Below, one piece after another: positions 43,363-52,202 of a stretch of 55,056 nt of DNA. Numbering within the stretch: the first letter of the stretch is position 1; the number at the start of each line of letters is the position of its first letter. A program made the position numbers and the translations under genes. The stretch lies in NCBI GenBank assembly GCA_944380635.1, contig CALWID010000016.1:1-55056 (forward strand). The letters are read 5' to 3'. The DNA is from an uncultured Eubacterium sp. (lineage in GTDB: Bacteria > Bacillota > Clostridia > Oscillospirales > Acutalibacteraceae). Below the pieces are notes generated by a model. The model made no database searches, had not been told where the DNA came from, and saw only the letters and a program-made list of their open reading frames with translations.

Positions 43363-44706
43363 ATGGAGCAGACATTTATGAAAGAGCGCAAAATAGTGCC
43401 GCTTGTGGTAACAATGGCGCTGCCGATGACGATTTCTATGCTCATTAACTCGCTTTATAATATTGTGGACAGTTATTTTGTTGCGAAAATAAGCGAGGAC
43501 GCAATGACGGCGCTTTCGCTTGTGTACCCCGTTCAAAATCTTGTAACGGCAGTAACAGTCGGCTACGGAATCGGCGTAAATGCCGTAATAGCATTTTATC
43601 TCGGCGCCGGGAAGCAGAAACACGCGGACACTGCCGCCTCCGCAGGTATGATTTTTAACCTGCTGCACGGCGTTATACTGACGCTCTGCGTTTTCATAAT
43701 GCCCTCGTTTCTGAGAATGTTTACCGATAATGCCGTTATCCTTGATTACGGCATAAGATATTCAAATATAGTATTTCTTTTCAGCATACCGATTGCGGCG
43801 GGAATAAGTTTTGAAAAAACTTTTCAGGCAGTTGGCAGAATGAATGTTTCCATGCTGGCTATGCTTGCCGGGTGCGTAACTAATATAATACTTGACCCCA
43901 TTCTTATTTTCGGCTGGTGGATTTTTCCGAAAATGGGCATAGAGGGCGCCGCGCTTGCCACGGGCATTGGTCAGGTGGTAACGCTTGTTATCTATCTTGC
44001 GGTATACTTTGCAAAAGGGCTTGCCGTTAAGATAAGATTTAAAGATTTTACCGAATTTGCAAAAATAAGCCGCCGCACATACGCAATCGGCATACCCGCC
44101 GCGCTTAATATGGCGCTGCCGTCCCTGATGATATCCGTGCTGAATTCAATTCTTGCCGTATTTTCGCAAACCTATGTTCTTGTGCTTGGCGCATATTATA
44201 AACTTCAAACATTCCTGTACCTGACTGCAAACGGCATAGTTCAGGGTATGAGACCGGTGCTGAGTTATAACTACGGCGCAAAAGAGTATAAAAGGGTGCG
44301 CGGTATTTTCAGCGTGAGCCTGTCATTCATAGTATGCGTTATGGTGCTTGGCACTGTTTTGTGCGCCGCAATACCGCAAAACCTTATAGGGCTTTTCAGT
44401 TCCGGCAGTGAAACAATAGAAATAGGAGTTCACGCCCTGCGAATAATCTGCATAGGATTTATACCATCCGCAATCAGCGTAACCGTATCAGGCGCGCTGG
44501 AGGGGCTCGGCAAAGGCGGCACTTCTCTTTGGATTTCGCTTTTAAGATATGTAATAGTTATCCTGCCGGCAGCATTTATCCTAAGCAAAATCACCGGCGC
44601 CGGCGGCGTTTGGAATGCTTTTTGGATTACGGAAATAATAACGGCGCTGTTCTCGGTAATTGTTTTTATAATAGTTTCAAAAAGAAATCTTCATAAAACG
44701 GCATAA
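43363..44706 (+). CDS. MATE-family efflux transporter
   Basis: 447 residues from ATG 43363, with AAGGAGAAC upstream; the open frame begins 42 bases earlier inside the terminator region. Twelve hydrophobic segments. N-terminal landmarks LVVTMALPMTISMLINSLYNIVDSYFVAKI and ILDPILIFGWWIFPKMGIEGAALATGIGQ are typical of the NorM/DinF-like multidrug and toxin extrusion family. Probably exports cationic compounds with Na+ or H+. No local regulator. Confidence 0.93.
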   Translation: MEQTFMKERKIVPLVVTMALPMTISMLINSLYNIVDSYFVAKISEDAMTALSLVYPVQNLVTAVTVGYGIGVNAVIAFYLGAGKQKHADTAASAGMIFNLLHGVILTLCVFIMPSFLRMFTDNAVILDYGIRYSNIVFLFSIPIAAGISFEKTFQAVGRMNVSMLAMLAGCVTNIILDPILIFGWWIFPKMGIEGAALATGIGQVVTLVIYLAVYFAKGLAVKIRFKDFTEFAKISRRTYAIGIPAALNMALPSLMISVLNSILAVFSQTYVLVLGAYYKLQTFLYLTANGIVQGMRPVLSYNYGAKEYKRVRGIFSVSLSFIVCVMVLGTVLCAAIPQNLIGLFSSGSETIEIGVHALRIICIGFIPSAISVTVSGALEGLGKGGTSLWISLLRYVIVILPAAFILSKITGAGGVWNAFWITEIITALFSVIVFIIVSKRNLHKTA

Positions 44707-44858
44707 GCGCAGTGCGCCGTTTTAAAATTCGTTAAAATCAAAATGATATAAAAAAACGAAAAAATTTCCAAAAAATGCTTTCATAAAAACCGCATACTGA
44801 GCCTTAATATGTGCAAAATATTACAGATAAAGTTACAAATTAAGGGAGAAAGATGTAT

Positions 44859-45395
44859 ATGAAAGCAACAGGAATTGTCAGGCGAATTGACGATTTGGGA
44901 AGAATTGTTATTCCAAAAGAAATACGCCGGTCTTTCAGAATAAGGGAAGGCGACCCGCTGGAAATATTTACGGACGCCGAGGGCGAAGTTATTTTTAAAA
45001 AATATTCACCCATAGGCGAACTTTCAAATTTTGCCAATCAGTATGCGGAAGTGCTGCACAAAAGCGGCGGACTTCCGATAGCCATTATGGATAACGACCA
45101 TGTTATAGCCGCTTCAGGGCTCAGCAAGCGCGAAGTGCTTGAAAGGCGCGTTACTAAAAATTTGGAAGAACTGATGGAAAACAGAGCAATCCATATTTCA
45201 ACAAAAGAAGTGCCGCCGATGAACGCCATAGAGGGGTTTGACAGAAAAGCAAATGTTGTGTACCCAATTATTTACGGCGGCGATGTTTCAGGCGCAGTTG
45301 CTCTTATGCAGAGCGATGAAAACCACCTGCCTACTGAAACAGAGATAAAACTTGTGCAGGTTGCGGCAGCGTTTTTAGGCAAGCAAATGGAATAA
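44859..45395 (+). CDS. spoVT: Stage V sporulation regulator SpoVT
   Basis: 178 residues from ATG 44859, the same length and start (MKATGIVRRIDDLGRIVIPKEIRR) as the Bacillus protein; ATG 44853 is closer to GGGAGA but adds two residues. An AbrB-type DNA-binding domain (1-50) is followed by a GAF-like domain (about 55-178, ending VQVAAAFLGKQME). It controls forespore genes under sigma-G in known spore formers. Its presence suggests that the organism sporulates or did so recently. Confidence 0.95.
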   Translation: MKATGIVRRIDDLGRIVIPKEIRRSFRIREGDPLEIFTDAEGEVIFKKYSPIGELSNFANQYAEVLHKSGGLPIAIMDNDHVIAASGLSKREVLERRVTKNLEELMENRAIHISTKEVPPMNAIEGFDRKANVVYPIIYGGDVSGAVALMQSDENHLPTETEIKLVQVAAAFLGKQME

Positions 45396-45457
45396 CGGCA
45401 AAGGCAGGAAAAGCAGTCGCTTTTACGCAAAGCCGCAAAATCTTAATTTCTCTGTAT

Positions 45458-45491
45458 AAAAGAAGTCCTTTTTGCAAAAAAGGACTTCTTT
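45458..45491 (+). terminator. Terminator of spoVT
   Basis: AAAGAAGTCCTTTTT, GC, AAAAAAGGACTTCTTT, then AATTTT. Confidence 0.85.
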
Positions 45492-45696
45492 AATTTTGCA
45501 GGCATACCGCCGAAAAGCACAAATTTTAAGCAATTTAAATGCCATTAAAAAACAGGCGCAAACATCGGCAATGTGCGTATGAGAGGAGCGCATTTTATTA
45601 TATAATAAAAGACGCCTTGTTTTTGTGTATTCTGCACAATATTTAAAGTATTTTGTTGTGCATTATATTTAAAATATAGAAGTTTGCACAAAAATA

Positions 45697-45724
45697 TTGA
45701 TTTTTTAAAACAAGTGTATATAAT
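45697..45724 (+). promoter_or_regulatory. Promoter of the YczE-like gene
   Basis: TTGATT (45697-45702), 16 bases, TATAAT (45719-45724). Transcription would start near 45731, after the upstream in-frame ATG at 45727, so translation must start at 45763. Confidence 0.75.
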
Positions 45725-45762
45725 GTATGGCAAGAGAGGAAAAAACAGGCGGGGTCTTCTTG

Positions 45763-46578
45763 ATGAAATCATTTAAGCGCGAAGCATATGGCTACATAAA
45801 GGATATGTTTATCCAGCATAATATGGTTAAACGCACCGTGCTTTCGTTTATAAGCATTATCATCATGGGCTTTGCGGTTTCGCTCTTCTCACTTTCCGGA
45901 TTCGGGGTTGACCCCTTCACCTCGATGAATATGAATGTTTCCTCCGTTGTGGGCATCGGTTTCGGCACATATCAACTTATAATAAATGTTATTATTTTGC
46001 TGTTTGTTGTTATTGTTGCTCACCGCGGGCTCGTTGGAGTAGGCACAATATTTAATATGATATTTGTTGGCTACACCTGCGAGTTTTTCGAAAAGCTTTT
46101 CTCTCCCCTTGGAAACAGCAGCCTTCCAATAAGGCTCTTGCTCCTTGCGGCGGGAATTGTTGTAATGTGCTTTTCAAGCAGCCTGTTTTTTACGGCAAAT
46201 GTAGGTGTAGGCCCCTATGACACACTTGCATTTATGCTTACCAGAAGCACCAAAATTCCAATGAAGTGGACCCGTGTTATGACTGATATTTCAGTTGTGC
46301 TTATCGGGCTTGTTGCAAGCGGCGGGCTGACGGCGCTTTTCCACGGAAACTTTTCGGAAATTAAAAATATCGGAATCGGCACAGTAATCACCGCATTTTG
46401 TATGGGCCCGCTTGTTAATTTCTTTAACAAGCATTTGAGTTCTAAAATACTTAATGTTGATTACGAGGGCATGAGCCGCGATATAGCGTTTTTCCTTATA
46501 AAAGGCGCGCTTATCAAAAACTCACTTCGCCCGGTAACGGAAAATTCGGATTCAAAATCCCTTTCCGGCAAGCGTTGA
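45763..46578 (+). CDS. YczE/YyaS/YitT-like integral membrane protein
   Basis: 271 residues from ATG 45763 (GGCGGGG upstream; see the promoter at 45719). Five or six hydrophobic segments, with GFGVDPFTSMNMNVSSVVGIGFGTYQL and FTANVGVGPYDTLAFMLT, the two related halves seen in the YczE family. A cytoplasmic C-terminal tail of about 60 residues follows. Family function is not firmly known. Monocistronic: own promoter and terminator. Confidence 0.82.
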   Translation: MKSFKREAYGYIKDMFIQHNMVKRTVLSFISIIIMGFAVSLFSLSGFGVDPFTSMNMNVSSVVGIGFGTYQLIINVIILLFVVIVAHRGLVGVGTIFNMIFVGYTCEFFEKLFSPLGNSSLPIRLLLLAAGIVVMCFSSSLFFTANVGVGPYDTLAFMLTRSTKIPMKWTRVMTDISVVLIGLVASGGLTALFHGNFSEIKNIGIGTVITAFCMGPLVNFFNKHLSSKILNVDYEGMSRDIAFFLIKGALIKNSLRPVTENSDSKSLSGKR

Positions 46579-46964
46579 TTCCGTTAATAATACGAGCGTT
46601 TTCGCTCCATATTTGCCAGCAAGCAAGCAATTGCTTCACATAAATTTTTACCCCTTAAAAGAAAAGAACTGTCGGTTAACGGCGGTTCTTTTCTTTTTTT
46701 ATGAACTAAAATTTCATTTCCGAAATTTATATCAAAAAACGGAAGTATTTTTTGCCGTTTGTTATTTTCTCATTTCTGCGATAGTATTTCTAAATTATTT
46801 GATAGCATTTCTAAAACTTTAACCAATGAAAAATGATATAAAGAAACTGCAAGCATGTTTAAAACAGTGATATTTTAATCATATTGTTGCGCTTAATACA
46901 AATTGCTTGCTTAAAATGTACTTGTTTTCTTATGTGTAAAAATTTAAAGAAAGGAGCAACAGAT
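46579..46964. other. Gap before the LPXTG surface-protein gene
   Basis: Contains the terminator at 46657-46700. Further on there is a short direct repeat (GATAGTATTTCTAAA near 46781 and GATAGCATTTCTAAA near 46801) and an AT-rich stretch that must hold the next promoter. No gene. Confidence 0.5.
46657..46700 (+). terminator. Terminator of the YczE-like gene
   Basis: AAAAGAAAAGAAC...GTTCTTTTCTTTT with an inner loop and a final T-run. Confidence 0.8.
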
Positions 46965-48536
46965 ATGAAAACAAAGAAAAGCAGAAGATTTTTAAGCCTG
47001 CTGCTTGCCGTTGTTATGGCAGTTTCGGCTATGACTGCCACAGTTTCGGCTCAGGCGGCTTATCAACCTTCTTACGGCGAAAAAGCCACTCAGGAGGATT
47101 TCGCCCTGATGATTGAGGATATTAACACTATCCTTGATGACGCTGTATTAACAGGCAGCACTATTGAATCAATCTATAAACTTCTTCCTTCGCTTTCCGC
47201 AGCGTTCAACAACAGTTCTCCCAGCGAAGCGTCAGACACTATTAACTATTACATAAATTATGACGCTGAGCGCTGGGGTGCTCTTGCCGATTATGTGGAT
47301 GAGGGAACAAGGGCAATAGTTGCAGACTCAACAGATGAAGAAGGCAATGTCATTCCCGGAACATTTTCAAAATTCTTTGCAGACAATCCGATAGTTTGCG
47401 AAACTCAGGCTGATTTCCAGGAAGAACTCAACTATATAGTTGATATGGTAGTTGATTCAAACTTCGTTCAAATCATTGCTTTTGCTTTCAGCCCGTTTAT
47501 GGGCGGCGATTCATCAGTAGGCATTGAATTCTGCGCAGGCCTTGATGAAATTTGTGAAGCGCTTGGTATTGAACAGGAAGTAGACGCCGGCACAGCGCTT
47601 GGCATTCCTTCTATGGCAGGAAACGAGCAGCAAACCGAAACCTATATTAAAAATATTATCGGCGCCGTTCTTCCGGACGCTGCAAACAGTGTGCTTAATA
47701 TTCTCCGCACAGTTCTTGCTGATGAAAATTTCGCAAAACTTTACAGCGGAGTAACAAAAGTGCTTACAAATCTCAACTCACTTCTTACAACAATCTCTGA
47801 AGCTTTCGGCGGATTAATAGATATGAGTTCTGTTTCAGGCGTTATTAATGATATTAATACTGCTTGGTCGCAGATTCCAACAACTGAAGACGACCTTAAG
47901 AGAATTGACCTTAACGCGCTCATTCCGTGGCTTTTCACTTATCTCGGATATGATATTTTAAATTCACTTATTACCGTTCCTCAGATTGATGCGGCAAATA
48001 TAACCGGAACAGATACAAACGCAGACCTTGTAAAAACTGTATTTGACTGGGTTTACGAATTTATTTCAGCGAACAAGTCAACGCTTGAGTTTGCGATAAA
48101 AGATGAAGGCTACGGCAGTCTTATTGAAAATGCTCTCGGCTTAGAAATTTCTAAAGAAGTTGAAGATACCGTTATCGAGTTAATTAACCTTAGCAACGAT
48201 GACCTTGCAAACGAACTTGTTGTTGCTGTTGCGACGCTTGCGGGCAGAGAAATTGAAGAACCCACAACTGACGAACCGACAACCGGTAATGAGACGACAA
48301 CAGGAAATGAACCAACAACAGGAAACGAGCCGACAACGAATGATAATGACTCCGCTAAAGAGCCGACCACAGCAAATAACGGCAAACTTCCCGCAGTAAA
48401 TACAAGCAATCCGGATCTTCCGAACACGGGCGTAAACGCTGATTATATAACTGCCGCAAGCGCAGCGATTGCTTTGGTTGCAGGCATTGCCCTTGTTTAT
48501 GTAATCCTTTCATCAAAGAAAAAAATTACTGAATAA
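46965..48536 (+). CDS. Cell-wall-anchored helical surface protein (LPNTG sorting signal)
   Basis: 523 residues from ATG 46965 (AAAGGAG upstream). The signal peptide is KKSRRFLSLLLAVVMAVSAMTATVSAQAA. The mature part to about residue 420 is mostly helical and acidic, with no family I recognise. A Thr/Pro/Glu linker with a short PTTGNE repeat follows. The end has the sortase signal LPNTG, a hydrophobic helix (YITAASAAIALVAGIALVYVIL) and a basic tail (SSKKKITE). It should be linked to peptidoglycan by a class A or similar sortase; no sortase gene is in the window. Function unknown. Confidence 0.85.
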   Translation: MKTKKSRRFLSLLLAVVMAVSAMTATVSAQAAYQPSYGEKATQEDFALMIEDINTILDDAVLTGSTIESIYKLLPSLSAAFNNSSPSEASDTINYYINYDAERWGALADYVDEGTRAIVADSTDEEGNVIPGTFSKFFADNPIVCETQADFQEELNYIVDMVVDSNFVQIIAFAFSPFMGGDSSVGIEFCAGLDEICEALGIEQEVDAGTALGIPSMAGNEQQTETYIKNIIGAVLPDAANSVLNILRTVLADENFAKLYSGVTKVLTNLNSLLTTISEAFGGLIDMSSVSGVINDINTAWSQIPTTEDDLKRIDLNALIPWLFTYLGYDILNSLITVPQIDAANITGTDTNADLVKTVFDWVYEFISANKSTLEFAIKDEGYGSLIENALGLEISKEVEDTVIELINLSNDDLANELVVAVATLAGREIEEPTTDEPTTGNETTTGNEPTTGNEPTTNDNDSAKEPTTANNGKLPAVNTSNPDLPNTGVNADYITAASAAIALVAGIALVYVILSSKKKITE

Positions 48537-48570
48537 TCAGTAGTTCATCAAAATTACTCCATTTTACACC

Positions 48571-48600
48571 GACCCCGCCGTGAAAACGGCGGGGTCAACT
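48571..48600 (+). terminator. Terminator of the surface-protein gene
   Basis: GACCCCGCCGT, GAAA tetraloop, ACGGCGGGGTC, then AACTTTTG. Very stable stem, modest T-run. Confidence 0.85.
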
Positions 48601-48665
48601 TTTGCTCTTTTTAATTGATTACGGTATTCGTATATAGTATAATAGATTTGAAAGAGGTGGCGGCA

Positions 48666-49502
48666 ATGCTTAAAATTTACAGAAAAAATATAATTGCGTT
48701 TTATGTTCTTTGCGTGGCGGCGCTCGTTGCGGCGGCCTTTGTTGATTTAAAACTTGATATTCTGCTGAATTCCCCCGAAAACGCCTTTGCCGTTTGGTTT
48801 TATAACACAGGTGAAATACCCTGCCGGCTGATATGCCCTATTGCAGGCGCTGCACTGCTGTACTGCTGCAATTCTAAATTTGCCAAATTTGCGGGAGCGT
48901 GCATATCTGTTGGCGGCGGCGCTTATTTCGGCTATTATTTTGCAGAGCACTTTTTCGTTCAGGATAATCAACTGATATACGGCATTGTTTACGGAATAGG
49001 ATTTTCGCTTGTGCTTATTTTTATCGGCAGATTTATAAATATTCCTCAAAATCTTAAAAAGCCTATAGCGGCGCTTGCAATTGCAGGCATTGCGGTAATG
49101 GCGGCGCAGCTTTGCGCTGTGGAGATAATGAAATATCTTTGGGGCAGAGTCAGATTTCGTGATTTGATTGCGACAGGCAGTTATGAATCTTTTACACCGT
49201 GGTATATCATCAACGGAATTAACGGCAATAAATCTTTTCCGAGCGGGCATACGGGCGGAGCGGCAATGAGTTTTCTTGCAATGCTGCTGCCGTATATAAG
49301 CAGGAAAGCGTATAAACACAGGCAGATTTGCTTTTTCATACCGTTTATATACACTTGCACAGTTGCCGTAACAAGGCTGATAATGGGCGCTCACTATCTT
49401 TCAGATGTGGCAATGGGCGGCGCCGTTGGTATGCTTACCGTAATCATCGCCATGGCAGTTCTTGATAAAAAAGGATTGGGAACAAAACTTCAAATTAAAT
49501 AA
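48666..49502 (+). CDS. PAP2-family lipid phosphatase
   Basis: 278 residues from ATG 48666 (AAAGAGGTGG upstream). Multi-pass membrane protein. The three phosphatase motifs are visible: KYLWGRVRFRD (motif 1 with a second Arg where Pro is usual), FPSGHTGGA (motif 2 with the His), and TRLIMGAHYLSDVAMGG (motif 3). It probably dephosphorylates a lipid phosphate such as undecaprenyl pyrophosphate or phosphatidic acid at the outer face. Own terminator downstream. Confidence 0.88.
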   Translation: MLKIYRKNIIAFYVLCVAALVAAAFVDLKLDILLNSPENAFAVWFYNTGEIPCRLICPIAGAALLYCCNSKFAKFAGACISVGGGAYFGYYFAEHFFVQDNQLIYGIVYGIGFSLVLIFIGRFINIPQNLKKPIAALAIAGIAVMAAQLCAVEIMKYLWGRVRFRDLIATGSYESFTPWYIINGINGNKSFPSGHTGGAAMSFLAMLLPYISRKAYKHRQICFFIPFIYTCTVAVTRLIMGAHYLSDVAMGGAVGMLTVIIAMAVLDKKGLGTKLQIK

Positions 49503-49511
49503 ACTATAAAA

Positions 49512-49546
49512 CCCGGTCATCACAAATAAGTGATGCCGGGTTTTTG
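49512..49546 (+). terminator. Terminator of the PAP2 gene
   Basis: ACCCGGTCATCAC, AAATAA, GTGATGCCGGGT, T-run. Confidence 0.9.
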
Positions 49547-49641
49547 CAAACAGTTTGCGCGGCTTTTGTTTATAAATTGGCTGCAAATTGGCAGCAAAAA
49601 GCAATTTTAAAAACCGTTATTATAAAAAAACGCAAAAAAAT

Positions 49642-49671
49642 ACCGCCTTGTTTTTCGCATAACAAAGCGGT
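49642..49671 (-). terminator. Terminator of tRNA-Ser
   Basis: On the minus strand ACCGCTTTGTT and AACAAGGCGGT arms, followed by ATTTTTTT, 3 bases past the CCA end. Confidence 0.85.
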
Positions 49672-49674
49672 TCT

Positions 49675-49767
49675 TGGCGCAGATGAAGAGATTCGAACTC
49701 TTGAAACGGTGTTCGCCGTTTACACGATTTCCAATCGTGCTCCTTCGGCCAGCTCGGACACATCTGC
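49675..49767 (-). tRNA. tRNA-Ser (anticodon GGA)
   Basis: 93 bases. Acceptor stem GCAGATG/CATCTGC, discriminator G and an encoded CCA. D-arm with GAGCTGGCCGAAGG. Anticodon stem CACGA/TCGTG with loop TTGGAAA, anticodon GGA (reads UCC/UCU). Long variable arm AACGGCG...CACCGTT, as in class II tRNAs. T-arm AAGAGTTCGAATCTCTT. Confidence 0.96.
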
Positions 49768-49795
49768 TTATAAAGCGGATTTACACCGCCCATAT

Positions 49796-49824
49796 AATTT
49801 ACTATATTTTAAGTAAATAGTCAA
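49796..49824 (-). promoter_or_regulatory. Probable promoter of tRNA-Ser
   Basis: TTGACT (49819-49824), 17 bases, TAAATT (49796-49801) on the minus strand, between the purF stop and the tRNA. No terminator is obvious after purF, so read-through is also possible. Confidence 0.65.
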
Positions 49825-49861
49825 GTGCTGATTTAAAATTAATCCGCAGAAAAAGCAAAAA

Positions 49862-51328
49862 TCAATCAAGCACCTGATAATACGCCGAAAACTGATTGAG
49901 TTTCGTTTCAAATTTATCTTTCGGCTGTTCTTTGGGAACTTCAACCGGGTATTTGCCCGTAAAGCAGCCGTCGCAAAAGCCCATTCCCGTATTTTCCGCA
50001 AGGTGGTGTGTTGCCTCTACGGAAAGATACGCAAGCGAATCCGCGCCTATAACCTGAGCAATTTCATCCGCCGTATTATATTTGCAGGCAATAAGATTAT
50101 CACGGCTGTCTACATCCGTGCCGAAATAGCACGGGAATTTAAACGGAGGGGAGGAAACACGCATATGAACTTCCTTTGCGCCCGCCTCACGGAGCAGGCT
50201 GACAATTCTGGCGCAGGTGGTGCCGCGCACAATGGAATCATCTATCATAATAACGCGCTTATCCTTAATATTTTCCCGTATTACATTTAACTTTATTCTT
50301 ACGGCGTCCTCACGCATATCCTGGCTTGGCTGAATAAAACTTCTGCCGATATATTTATTTTTAATAAAGCCAACACCGTAAGGTATTCCGCTTGCTTTTG
50401 AATAGCCGAGCGCCGCGTCAAGCCCCGAATCAGGGACCCCGATAACTATATCGGCGTCTACAGGACTTTCCTTGGCAAGAAATTCGCCCGCTTTCATTCT
50501 GGCATGCTGAACAGACGCACCCTCAATAACGGAATCAGGGCGCGCAAAATATATGTATTCAAAAACGCAGAGCCCGCAAGGCTTTTCAACGCAATGCGAA
50601 GTATCAGACTCAATGCCCGAGGTGCTGATAGTTAATATCTCCCCCGGTTTAATATCCCTGATAAAATGCGCGCCGATAGTTTCAAGAGCGCAGGATTCGG
50701 ACGCCACAACATAAGCGCCGTCATCCGTTTTGCCCAGGCACAACGGGCGAAAGCCCATAGGATCCCTGAAAGCGATAAGTTTTGTGGCGGTCATTACAAC
50801 GCACGAGTAGGCGCCTTTAAGGCTGTTCATAACCTTTGATATTGCCTCTTCCGTACTTTTACTTTCAAGGCGTTCCTTAACTATTGAATACGCTATTGAT
50901 TCCGTATCCGAAGTGCCGTGAAAGATAGCGCCGCCGAGTTCGAAACTCTTTCTGAGTTCCGCCGCGTTCACAAGATTTCCGTTATGCGCTATGGCAAGAT
51001 TACCCTTTATATGGCGGATAACAAGCGGCTGAATATTATTGTGATTTTTGCCGCCGGTGGTTGAATAGCGCACATGGCCGATTGCCATATTGCCCGTGCC
51101 GAGCGCCTCAAGTTTTTCCTTTGAAAAAACATCGGGCACAAGTCCGTCCCCGCGGTGCTGGGTAAAAACGCCGTCATCATTAACGGCAATACCGCAACTT
51201 TCCTGCCCGCGGTGCTGAAGAGCATAAAGTGCGAGATAAGCAGACCTTGCCACATAGGTAGTTTTGTTTTCAAATATTCCGAAAACTCCGCATTCCTCAT
51301 GAATACTGTTAAACAATATAATCACCAT
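49862..51328 (-). CDS. purF: Amidophosphoribosyltransferase
   Basis: 488 residues. First step of purine synthesis: PRPP and glutamine to phosphoribosylamine. A short propeptide ends at Glu12; Cys13 (EECGVFG) is the N-terminal nucleophile of the class II glutaminase after processing. ALQHRGQESCGIAV, GHVRYSTTGG and AHNGNLVN are glutaminase motifs. VIMIDDSIVRGTT is the PRPP loop. C-terminal Cys residues (for example GFCDGCFTGKYP) fit the Bacillus-type [4Fe-4S] cluster enzyme. The start ATG and ribosome site (GAAAGG) lie inside a long inverted repeat. Confidence 0.97.
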   Translation of the reverse strand: MVIILFNSIHEECGVFGIFENKTTYVARSAYLALYALQHRGQESCGIAVNDDGVFTQHRGDGLVPDVFSKEKLEALGTGNMAIGHVRYSTTGGKNHNNIQPLVIRHIKGNLAIAHNGNLVNAAELRKSFELGGAIFHGTSDTESIAYSIVKERLESKSTEEAISKVMNSLKGAYSCVVMTATKLIAFRDPMGFRPLCLGKTDDGAYVVASESCALETIGAHFIRDIKPGEILTISTSGIESDTSHCVEKPCGLCVFEYIYFARPDSVIEGASVQHARMKAGEFLAKESPVDADIVIGVPDSGLDAALGYSKASGIPYGVGFIKNKYIGRSFIQPSQDMREDAVRIKLNVIRENIKDKRVIMIDDSIVRGTTCARIVSLLREAGAKEVHMRVSSPPFKFPCYFGTDVDSRDNLIACKYNTADEIAQVIGADSLAYLSVEATHHLAENTGMGFCDGCFTGKYPVEVPKEQPKDKFETKLNQFSAYYQVLD

Positions 51329-51402
51329 AGCCTTTCAGGCTACAAAAATAAATTAAAATCATTAAGCCTTACTGTAGCCTGATAAGGCGTTAATGGTGAT
51401 TA
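51319..51402 (-). promoter_or_regulatory. Inverted repeat sequestering the purF ribosome site and start codon
   Basis: 51319-51343 contains the purF ATG and ribosome site. It is the near-complement of 51374-51402: 9 pairs (GTAGCCTGA with TCAGGCTAC), 5 pairs (AAGGC with GCCTT) and 10 pairs (ATGGTGATTA with TAATCACCAT), broken only by small bulges, around a 30-base loop. In the mRNA this would hide the start. GCCTT/AAGGC inside the loop side allows an alternative fold. Looks like a translational switch; ligand or protein unknown. Confidence 0.75.
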
Positions 51403-51403
51403 C

Positions 51404-51444
51404 AGCCATCTCAAAATTATGCCGCAGGCAAATTTTGAGAGGCT
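51404..51444 (-). promoter_or_regulatory. Second hairpin upstream of purF
   Basis: AGCC, bulge, TCTCAAAATT pairs with AATTTTGAGA, GGCT around a 12-base loop. There is no T-run, so it is not an obvious terminator for the glutamate synthase genes. It may be part of the purF leader or a processing site. Confidence 0.6.
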
Positions 51445-51467
51445 CGCTTTCGACCGCTTCCTTTTTA

Positions 51468-52202
51468 TCAATTAGGTGTATAAAGATTAGCGTAAGGCCT
51501 TGAAGTAGCCGGCGAAAGTTTCTTAAAAGGCTTTGCCGTTATCTCTTTATAATCAGCCCCGAAATATTTGCAATATTTTTTAATATAGCCGTCAAGTTCT
51601 TTTTCATCCTCTTTTGTAAGAGATGAAACTTTTATATTAGGCGAAAGATTTTCCTTTGGAAAAGCGCCGCGAACAAATATTTTGCCGCCGTGCATGCCTG
51701 ACGCGCAGTGAGTGCCGAAAAGTTTTTCGCCGCGCTTTAAGCCCAAGCCCAGCAAAACGATAGTGCCGCCCGCCATATATTCGCCAAGGAAAGAACCTGC
51801 GTTCTGCCCGATTACAATAACGGGTTTCATTTTTTCAAACTCTTTGATATGAATACCGCCGCGGCAGGCAACATTATCACGAACATAAATACTGCCGTCT
51901 CGCATACCATAGCCGAGCGCGTCGCCGCTGTGCCCGTGAATAATTATCTCTCCGCCGTTCATTGTGTTTCCGACCGCGTCCTGACCGCTGCCGTAAACGA
52001 TTATTTTTCCTCCGTTAAGATAACACGCCAAATCATTGCCCGGAGTGCCGTGAATTTCTATGGTCTTGCCGGAATCAAGCGCGCAGCCTATATATCTTTG
52101 GCCGTTTACATCTTTAACGGTTACTTTATTTTTTTGGGAAAGTTGAGTCCTTATCAAATCATTTACAGTTTCATATCTCTGAAGTCCGGCTTCAATACTC
52201 AT
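51468..52202 (-). CDS. Glutamate synthase GXGXG-domain subunit (GltB3-like)
   Basis: 244 residues. Right-handed beta-helix built of Gly-rich turns (NGGKIIVYGSGQDAVGNTMNGGEIIIHGHSGDALG, broken by natural repeats), as in the C-terminal domain of the large glutamate synthase subunit. In archaeal and clostridial split enzymes it is a separate gene. It overlaps the FAD oxidoreductase stop by 4 bases (ATGA). It has a C-terminal tail (YCKYFGADYKEITAKPFKKLSP) usual in this clade. Confidence 0.88.
   Translation of the reverse strand: MSIEAGLQRYETVNDLIRTQLSQKNKVTVKDVNGQRYIGCALDSGKTIEIHGTPGNDLACYLNGGKIIVYGSGQDAVGNTMNGGEIIIHGHSGDALGYGMRDGSIYVRDNVACRGGIHIKEFEKMKPVIVIGQNAGSFLGEYMAGGTIVLLGLGLKRGEKLFGTHCASGMHGGKIFVRGAFPKENLSPNIKVSSLTKEDEKELDGYIKKYCKYFGADYKEITAKPFKKLSPATSRPYANLYTPN

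Larger units (their letters stand above)
45396..45762. other. Gap between spoVT and the YczE-like gene
   Basis: Holds the spoVT terminator and the promoter of the next gene (both listed). Between them only AT-rich sequence with no gene that I can support. Confidence 0.5.

Noticed and set aside
48747-49394. 215-codon minus-strand frame opposite the PAP2 gene
   Set aside because: Antisense shadow; the PAP2 motifs lie on the plus strand.
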